The position numbers and the translations under genes are program-made. Below are positions 58,793 through 64,000 of a stretch of DNA of 64,000 bases, piece by piece (positions within the stretch are counted from its first letter, which is position 1; every line of letters starts with the position of its first letter). The notes beneath the pieces are model-generated. The model worked only from the letters and a program-made list of their open reading frames with translations. It made no database searches and was not told the DNA's origin. Source of the stretch: Alteromonas sp. V450 (GTDB lineage Bacteria; Pseudomonadota; Gammaproteobacteria; Enterobacterales; Alteromonadaceae); the NCBI RefSeq assembly GCF_001885075.1, contig NZ_MODU01000004.1:3658001-3722000 (forward strand). The letters run 5' to 3'.

Positions 58793-60484
58793 ATGGCGAT
58801 CCATTTAAAACTACCACTACTCGTGCTCATTTTTTTAACGACGTCGGTATGTGCTTACGACCGCATTACTGGCCAGCCATTCGCCAGCCGATCTGAAGTT
58901 ATCGCACAAAACGGGATGGCAGCGACAAGTCAGCCCTTAGCTACTCAGGTGGCGCTCGATATATTAAAGAAAGGAGGCAGTGCTGTTGACGCCGCCATAG
59001 CGGCAAATGCAATGCTAGGCCTTGTTGAGCCCACAGGTTGCGGTATAGGCGGAGATTTGTTTGCAATTGTATGGGATGCAAAAGAAAAAAAGTTAGCAGG
59101 TTTAAATGCGTCGGGTCGCTCGCCTCGCCAACTTACCAAAGATGTTTTTGCAAAGCGTGGCCATAATAAAATTCCTAAGTTTGGGCCGTTACCAGTTTCT
59201 GTTCCTGGCGCGGTAGACGGATGGTTCGAGCTTCACAGCAAGTACGGCAAGCTACCGATGGCAACGTTGTTGACACCCGCTATCGAGTACGCACGAGAAG
59301 GTTTTCCCGTTTCTGAATTAATTGCCTATTATTGGGAAAAAAATGTTGAGCGAATAGGGCATTACCCCGGGTTTTCTGACACATTTCTAGTTAATGGGAA
59401 AGCGCCTAAAAAGGGGGATGTTTTTAAAAACCCTGGCTTAGCAGTTACTTATGAAAAAATTGCTACGGGTGGACGAGACGCGTTTTACAAAGGCGATATT
59501 GCTCGTACTATCGATGTGTATATGAAGGAGCAAGGCGGCTTTCTTTCATATCAGGATCTGGCTTCTCATCAGTCAGAATGGATAGCGCCGGTTTCTGCTA
59601 ATTACCGAGGCTATGATGTTTGGGAGTTGCCCCCCAATGGTCAGGGCATTGCAGCATTACAGATCCTAAATATCTTAGAGCAATATGATATTGAGGGTAT
59701 GGGCTTTAATTCATCGGAATACGTTCACACGTTTGTAGAGGCGAAAAAACTTGCGTTTGAGGATAGGGCTAAGTTTTACGCAGACCCCGACTTTAATGAA
59801 ATACCAGTGAACTGGCTCATTTCAAAAGCCTATGCACAACAACGACAAAAGCTTATTAATGCCGAGAAGGCAGCAACGCGAGTGGATGCCGGCATTTACG
59901 AGGGCGACACTATCTATCTTACTGTGGCAGACAAAGACGGAAACATGGTATCTCTTATCCAGAGTAACTATCGTGGAATGGGTTCTGGAATGACGCCACC
60001 TGGCCTAGGCTTTATTCTTCAAAATCGCGGTGAAATGTTTACATTAGAAGAGGGCCATTTTAATGAATATCGTCCGGGAAAGCGTCCATTCCACACAATA
60101 ATTCCGGCTTTCGTCACAAGAAATGGAGAGCCAGTGATGAGTTTTGGAGTAATGGGAGGGGGTACGCAGCCTCAAATGCACGCCCAAATTATCGTTAATA
60201 TTCTTGATTTTGGTATGAATCTGCAAGAAGCGGGTGATGCACCTCGCATTTTACACAGTGGCTCAAGCAGTCCGACCGGTGAGCTCATGTTAGACGGCGG
60301 TTATGTCAGTTTAGAATCGGGCTTTGATGAAGCTGTTCAGCGTGAACTAATGGAAAAAGGCCATACGCTAAGAAGGGTCGTGGGCGCGTTTGGTGGTTAT
60401 CAAGCTATAGCGTGGGATGCACAAAAAGAAGTGTACTTGGGCGCATCTGAAAGCCGAAAAGATGGACAAGCTGCTGGCTATTGA
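58793..60484 (+). CDS. ggt: Gamma-glutamyltransferase
   Basis: N-terminal nucleophile hydrolase that cleaves glutathione and gamma-glutamyl compounds in the periplasm. The 563-aa precursor has signal peptide MAIHLKLPLLVLIFLTTSVC and then the large-subunit motifs GGSAVDAAIAANAMLGLVEP and GCGIGGDLFAIVWD. The self-cleavage/nucleophile Thr is probably Thr373 in EGDTIYLTVADKDGN; the small subunit continues with GMGSGMTPPGLGFILQNRGE and VMSFGVMGGGTQPQ. It is monocistronic, 77 bp before the DyP gene. Role in glutathione salvage is inferred from the family. Confidence 0.93.
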   Translation: MAIHLKLPLLVLIFLTTSVCAYDRITGQPFASRSEVIAQNGMAATSQPLATQVALDILKKGGSAVDAAIAANAMLGLVEPTGCGIGGDLFAIVWDAKEKKLAGLNASGRSPRQLTKDVFAKRGHNKIPKFGPLPVSVPGAVDGWFELHSKYGKLPMATLLTPAIEYAREGFPVSELIAYYWEKNVERIGHYPGFSDTFLVNGKAPKKGDVFKNPGLAVTYEKIATGGRDAFYKGDIARTIDVYMKEQGGFLSYQDLASHQSEWIAPVSANYRGYDVWELPPNGQGIAALQILNILEQYDIEGMGFNSSEYVHTFVEAKKLAFEDRAKFYADPDFNEIPVNWLISKAYAQQRQKLINAEKAATRVDAGIYEGDTIYLTVADKDGNMVSLIQSNYRGMGSGMTPPGLGFILQNRGEMFTLEEGHFNEYRPGKRPFHTIIPAFVTRNGEPVMSFGVMGGGTQPQMHAQIIVNILDFGMNLQEAGDAPRILHSGSSSPTGELMLDGGYVSLESGFDEAVQRELMEKGHTLRRVVGAFGGYQAIAWDAQKEVYLGASESRKDGQAAGY

Positions 60485-60561
60485 GCACACTGTAACGTGG
60501 TATATGATTTAAACACAATGTTGTACGGTCGTTCGAATACAAAAATAGAAAAAGAGCAGCA

Positions 60562-61485
60562 ATGACACAACCACAAAAAGGCCTTTGTGCTGAGCCAAAC
60601 CTACATGCTCAGTATTTATTGCTAAATGTTGTCGACGATGATAGCGAAGCGGTCAGGGCCAAACTATCTCGCGTTTTGAATGTTTTTGAGCATTTTGAGA
60701 ATGAGCATTATGAAGCAATGGTTACCGGTTTGGTTGCTATTGGTACTGGGTATTGGTCGGAGATTTATCCAGGATTGATTCCTATTGAACTTGCGCCATT
60801 TCCTGACATGCAATGTGAAGACCGAAGCGCGCCAACCATGCCCTATGACCTGTTTATTCAAATTCGCGCAGACCGCCTTGATATATGTCACGCCGTAGGT
60901 ATTGAGGTAATGAACCTGCTAAGGCTGCATGTAGAGCTTGTGGAGCAGATTCGAGGGTTTCGTTACCTTGATGGTCGAGATCTCAATGGATATATCTATG
61001 GCGCCGATAACCCTCGGGGAATGAAACGTCGGCAGGTTGCAATAATTAGTGATGATGATCCAGACTTCAGCGGTGGCAGCTACGTCCATGTGCAACGTTA
61101 CAGGCATGACCTTCGTCGTTGGCATAGCTTGTCGACTCGTCAACAAGAGCAGGTAATGGGCACCACGCAGGAACATAATTTAACAAGCAGTGAGCAATCA
61201 GAATCGTCCCACTGTGTAAGAGCAAGCAGTGCTGCGTTAGATAGCGATGAACCACGCCTTATTAAACAAGGTATGCCCTACGGCGATATGGCATCACAGG
61301 GGCTATTTTTTGTCAGTTGTAGTGCAAGTGCACGCCCTTTTAAGCAAATGCTACACAGTCAGATTTATGGAAATGGCGAAGGAGACTACGACCGATGGTT
61401 AGATTTTACTAGCGCAGAAACGGGAGCGGCTTTTTTTGCCCCGTCGATAAACTTCATACATCAACAGGCTAAGCAATCCTCGTAG
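60562..61485 (+). CDS. DyP-type peroxidase
   Basis: Haem peroxidase of the dye-decolourising family, 307 aa. It shows the family catalytic motif GFRYLDGRDLNG (a variant of GxxDG, with distal Asp) and, toward the C-terminus, the proximal His/Arg segment SSHCVRASSAAL. FQ-like GLFFVSCSASARPFKQMLH and the closing TGAAFFAPS agree with the family. No signal peptide, so cytoplasmic; encapsulin or ferredoxin partners are not nearby. The physiological substrate is unknown. It ends 7 bp from the convergent cyclase gene. Confidence 0.9.
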   Translation: MTQPQKGLCAEPNLHAQYLLLNVVDDDSEAVRAKLSRVLNVFEHFENEHYEAMVTGLVAIGTGYWSEIYPGLIPIELAPFPDMQCEDRSAPTMPYDLFIQIRADRLDICHAVGIEVMNLLRLHVELVEQIRGFRYLDGRDLNGYIYGADNPRGMKRRQVAIISDDDPDFSGGSYVHVQRYRHDLRRWHSLSTRQQEQVMGTTQEHNLTSSEQSESSHCVRASSAALDSDEPRLIKQGMPYGDMASQGLFFVSCSASARPFKQMLHSQIYGNGEGDYDRWLDFTSAETGAAFFAPSINFIHQQAKQSS

Positions 61486-61492
61486 CGTTTAA

Positions 61493-62587
61493 CTATTGGA
61501 GTACTAAGGCGCCATCCCAGTCGTCCGAAAGTTCTAAGTTTCTGTATATGCTGCAAACATCAATGTGGTGATGAGCTAGCGAATCGTCGGGGTTTATCTC
61601 TAATGCTGCATTGAAGAACGCAATAGCTTCGTCCCACTCTTGATTAATTCTACAGGCTAATCCAGCCGCTATTTTTGCTTGCACAGCAAGCTTCAACGAC
61701 TGCTCATCCTGCGGCAGGTGACTAAGTACTTCGTAAATTTCGATAGGAGCTTGCCTTCCTTTTACCTTTACCCAGTCAAGTAAGCGCGTGTTAATTTCAC
61801 AACTATCGCCGATGGTTTGAAGTACTTGCGCGCTAACAACAATGTCGGCTTCGTACTTTGTTGTCAGTGCTTCAAGTCTTGATGCAATATTAACACTATC
61901 ACCGATAACCGTTGTGTCCATGCGATCTTCTGAACCGACGGTGCCCATAATCACTGGGCCAAAATGTATGCCTATGCCAATATTCACAGCTGTATAGTTG
62001 CTATTTTTTCTATGGCCGTTGTAAATATTCAGCGCTTTTCTAAGGTCTAATGCAGCATTGATAGCATCTATTGCTTTTTGCTGAGCGCTGCCGCCTGGGT
62101 GATCGAAAAGTGCCATAATAGCATCACCCATGAACTTATCGATAAAGCCGCGGTTTTGATGAATGGGGTCGTTCATACGGGTAAAGTACGAATTCAAAAA
62201 ATTCATCAGTTCGTGAGGGGTAATTCTTTCAGAAAAGCCTGTAAAGCCCCTAATATCACAGAACATGATGGCTACTTCGTTTTCCGACGCATAGCCTAAA
62301 CCCAAATCATCCACATTGGCTGTTGCCATGTGTTCAACAAATTGCTTTGGAACAAATTTTTGAAAAGTACGCGTTAAGCGCAGCGCTTCATCAGCCGCTG
62401 CCTGAAAACGAGACTCGCTCTCATTTTGCGAGTTAAGAATATTTTCGTTGAAAGAGCGGTGACGAGCTTCGAACTGTTTTACGCGACGGGCATACCGACG
62501 GCTTCTCTTAACAAGCAGTACTGTGATAAATACACAGTACAAAAAGAAAAGGCAAAAAATGCCAACGATCCACTCCATTGCAAACAT
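61493..62587 (-). CDS. Membrane class III adenylate/guanylate cyclase with TPR tail
   Basis: A 364-aa cyclase. One N-terminal membrane helix (residues 5-27, VGIFCLFFLYCVFITVLLV), a coiled-coil linker with AFHRSFNENILNSQN-like sequence, then the catalytic domain (about 100-280): metal Asp in AIMFCDIRGFTGFSERI, GFIDKFMGDAIMALFD with the second metal Asp and base-selecting Lys, and TTVIGDSVNIASRLEALT. The Lys/Thr pair suggests ATP rather than GTP. A C-terminal TPR-like segment (about 295-350) follows. The ATG at 62578 is an equally possible start. It probably makes cAMP in response to an unknown signal. Confidence 0.88.
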   Translation of the reverse strand: MFAMEWIVGIFCLFFLYCVFITVLLVKRSRRYARRVKQFEARHRSFNENILNSQNESESRFQAAADEALRLTRTFQKFVPKQFVEHMATANVDDLGLGYASENEVAIMFCDIRGFTGFSERITPHELMNFLNSYFTRMNDPIHQNRGFIDKFMGDAIMALFDHPGGSAQQKAIDAINAALDLRKALNIYNGHRKNSNYTAVNIGIGIHFGPVIMGTVGSEDRMDTTVIGDSVNIASRLEALTTKYEADIVVSAQVLQTIGDSCEINTRLLDWVKVKGRQAPIEIYEVLSHLPQDEQSLKLAVQAKIAAGLACRINQEWDEAIAFFNAALEINPDDSLAHHHIDVCSIYRNLELSDDWDGALVLQ

Positions 62588-62766
62588 AACGCTATATAAC
62601 TTCTGTATTAATGGGCATTTAATTATGCCTCTAGACGATTAGAAACCACACATGGATACGGCGCCGCTAACTTCCCTGGACCCCAAAATGCTTTTCGTAT
62701 ACTTTATATACTAGATTAAGCAATTTTCGCGTGTAATACCAGCCCGCGAGAATGGGGACCAAAAGT

Positions 62767-62804
62767 CGATAGGTCTGAGCAAAAGCTCACATGGAAACCT
62801 ATCG
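62767..62804 (-). terminator. Nested hairpin after hemL, probable terminator
   Basis: CGATAGGT (62767-62774) pairs with ACCTATCG (62797-62804), and inside GAGC-AAAA-GCTC (62777-62788) forms a second stem. On the minus strand it follows the hemL stop by about 20 bp and is followed by ACTTTTGG, a weak T tract. Confidence 0.55.
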
Positions 62805-62824
62805 CAACACTTCTAGAAAAACAC

Positions 62825-64000
62825 CTACTTAAGCGTGCTGAACACTTTATCTACCGCGTCAAGCGTCTTTCCAATAACAGCCTCATCGTGGGCTTTAGAT
62901 ACAAAGCCTGCCTCGTACGATGCCGGCGCAAGATACACCCCGTGATCAAGCATACCATGATAGAATTTGTTAAATTGCGCTATATTGCAGTTGATGGCTT
63001 GCTTATAGTTTGTCACCTTTTCTACATCAGTGAAGAATATGCCAAACATACTGCCTGCAACGTTTGTGGTTAAGCTAATGCCATGCTTATCCGCAAGTGA
63101 TTGAAATCCGTCTACCAATGCTTGCGTATTTTCAAATATTGAATCATAAAGGCCAGGCTGTTCAATTTGTTGCATAGCAGCTAGACCTGCTGCCATGGCT
63201 ACAGGGTTACCAGATAGCGTACCGGCTTGATAAATAGGGCCCGTTGGAGCGATATGCGTGATAATATCACGGCGTCCACCGAAACAACCTACCGGCATTC
63301 CGCCACCGATAACTTTGCCTAAACAGGTTAAGTCTGGTTTTACATTGAAACGTTCTTGAGCGCCACCGCGAGAAACTCTAAAACCTGTCATTACTTCATC
63401 GAAGATAAGCACGCTACCGTATTGGTCACATATTTCGCGTAAACCTTCAAGAAAACCTTCCACAGGAGGAATACAGTTCATATTGCCAGCAACAGGCTCG
63501 ACAATAATACAAGCGATATCGTCGCCGTGAGCGCTAAAGACTTCTTTTACACTGTCAATATTGTTGTATTCTACCGTAAGAGTATGCTCTGCCACGTTAC
63601 TTGGTACACCAGGAGAGCTTGGAACGCCTAGCGTAAGCGCTCCAGAACCTGCTTTTACAAGAAGCGAGTCGGCGTGTCCGTGGTAACAACCTTCAAACTT
63701 AACTATTTTATTGCGACTTGTATAGCCTCTAGCTAGCCTAATCGCTGACATGGTGGCCTCGGTGCCCGAATTAACCATGCGCACCATTTCCATTGAGGGC
63801 ACAAGTTGACTCACTTTTTCCGCCATGATGACTTCGGCTTCTGTGGGCGCGCCAAATGATAATCCGTTGTAAGACGCTTCTATCACTGCTTCGCGAATTT
63901 GCGGGTTATTGTGCCCTAGTACCATCGGGCCCCATGATTGAATGTAGTCTATGTACTGCTTGCCATCGGCATCCCACATATATGCGCCATCCGCTTTCGT
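62825..64000 (-). CDS. hemL: Glutamate-1-semialdehyde 2,1-aminomutase (5' end outside window)
   Basis: PLP enzyme forming 5-aminolevulinate in the C5 pathway of tetrapyrrole synthesis. The frame stays open to the window end ([20 protein letters not shown]), so the N-terminal residues are missing. Visible motifs: [58 protein letters not shown], and the PLP lysine in [18 protein letters not shown]. The C-terminal end ([10 protein letters not shown]) is complete. Minus-strand gene upstream of the cyclase, with a hairpin between them. Confidence 0.97.
   Translation of the reverse strand, partial: TKADGAYMWDADGKQYIDYIQSWGPMVLGHNNPQIREAVIEASYNGLSFGAPTEAEVIMAEKVSQLVPSMEMVRMVNSGTEATMSAIRLARGYTSRNKIVKFEGCYHGHADSLLVKAGSGALTLGVPSSPGVPSNVAEHTLTVEYNNIDSVKEVFSAHGDDIACIIVEPVAGNMNCIPPVEGFLEGLREICDQYGSVLIFDEVMTGFRVSRGGAQERFNVKPDLTCLGKVIGGGMPVGCFGGRRDIITHIAPTGPIYQAGTLSGNPVAMAAGLAAMQQIEQPGLYDSIFENTQALVDGFQSLADKHGISLTTNVAGSMFGIFFTDVEKVTNYKQAINCNIAQFNKFYHGMLDHGVYLAPASYEAGFVSKAHDEAVIGKTLDAVDKVFSTLK

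Overview
The window looks like chromosomal DNA of a marine gammaproteobacterium, most probably Alteromonas or a close relative. This is inferred from the gene set (MCP-cheR-cheD-cheB, acnA, S10 operon, glnK-amtB, hrpB, mrcB, purU, hemL), from rRNA that resembles gammaproteobacterial 23S and 5S, and from moderate G+C. No CRISPR array, intact insertion sequence or prophage was seen. The first and last genes (an MCP and hemL) run off the window edges.

Layout. 1-3.9 kb: end of a chemotaxis operon (PAS receptor with a CheR-binding tail, cheR, cheD, cheB). 4.3-9.1 kb: a small exported protein, two HAD hydrolases, a TPR protein with a degenerate GGDEF domain, a DMT exporter, and an easily missed 54-codon gene for a double-glycine leader peptide (8928-9092, minus). 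9.2-13.0 kb: an A+T-rich giant hybrid two-component regulator (propeller-Y_Y_Y-HisKA-HATPase-REC-AraC), divergent from that peptide gene by 70 bp. 13.2-14.3 kb: iron alcohol dehydrogenase. 14.5-16.8 kb: an rRNA locus with two tandem rrn promoters but no 16S gene; a tRNA-Ile is cut at its anticodon arm and joined to the 3' half of 23S, then 5S and a terminator.

17-25 kb: ilvE, gpmA, a cupin, acnA and a GAF-GspE/PilB fusion ATPase. 25.1-30.4 kb: the complete S10 operon with promoter, L4-type leader attenuator and terminator, not followed by the spc operon. 30.4-34 kb: lipopolysaccharide core genes (GT4, GT9 heptosyltransferase-like, waaA). 34-45 kb: CPA1 antiporter, lipoprotein, small envelope protein, a Cache MCP with a near-perfect sigma-28 promoter, M3 peptidase, small membrane protein, purU, thpR. 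45-53.4 kb: hrpB, DUF4198 protein, lytic transglycosylase, mrcB, and a two-gene operon of very small envelope proteins, the second (59 aa) newly read here. 53.7-53.9 kb: a non-coding block of nested inverted repeats. 54-64 kb: DUF808, AraC regulator, TonB-like protein, glnK-amtB behind NtrC-like and sigma-54 sites, gamma-glutamyltransferase, DyP peroxidase, class III cyclase, hemL.

Most of the window is ordinary housekeeping and sensory/envelope functions. The best candidates for something new are the double-glycine peptide beside the hybrid AraC-type sensor, which may form a peptide signalling or response pair; the chimeric rRNA locus, which is either an assembly collapse or a real rearrangement; and the structured element near 53.8 kb.
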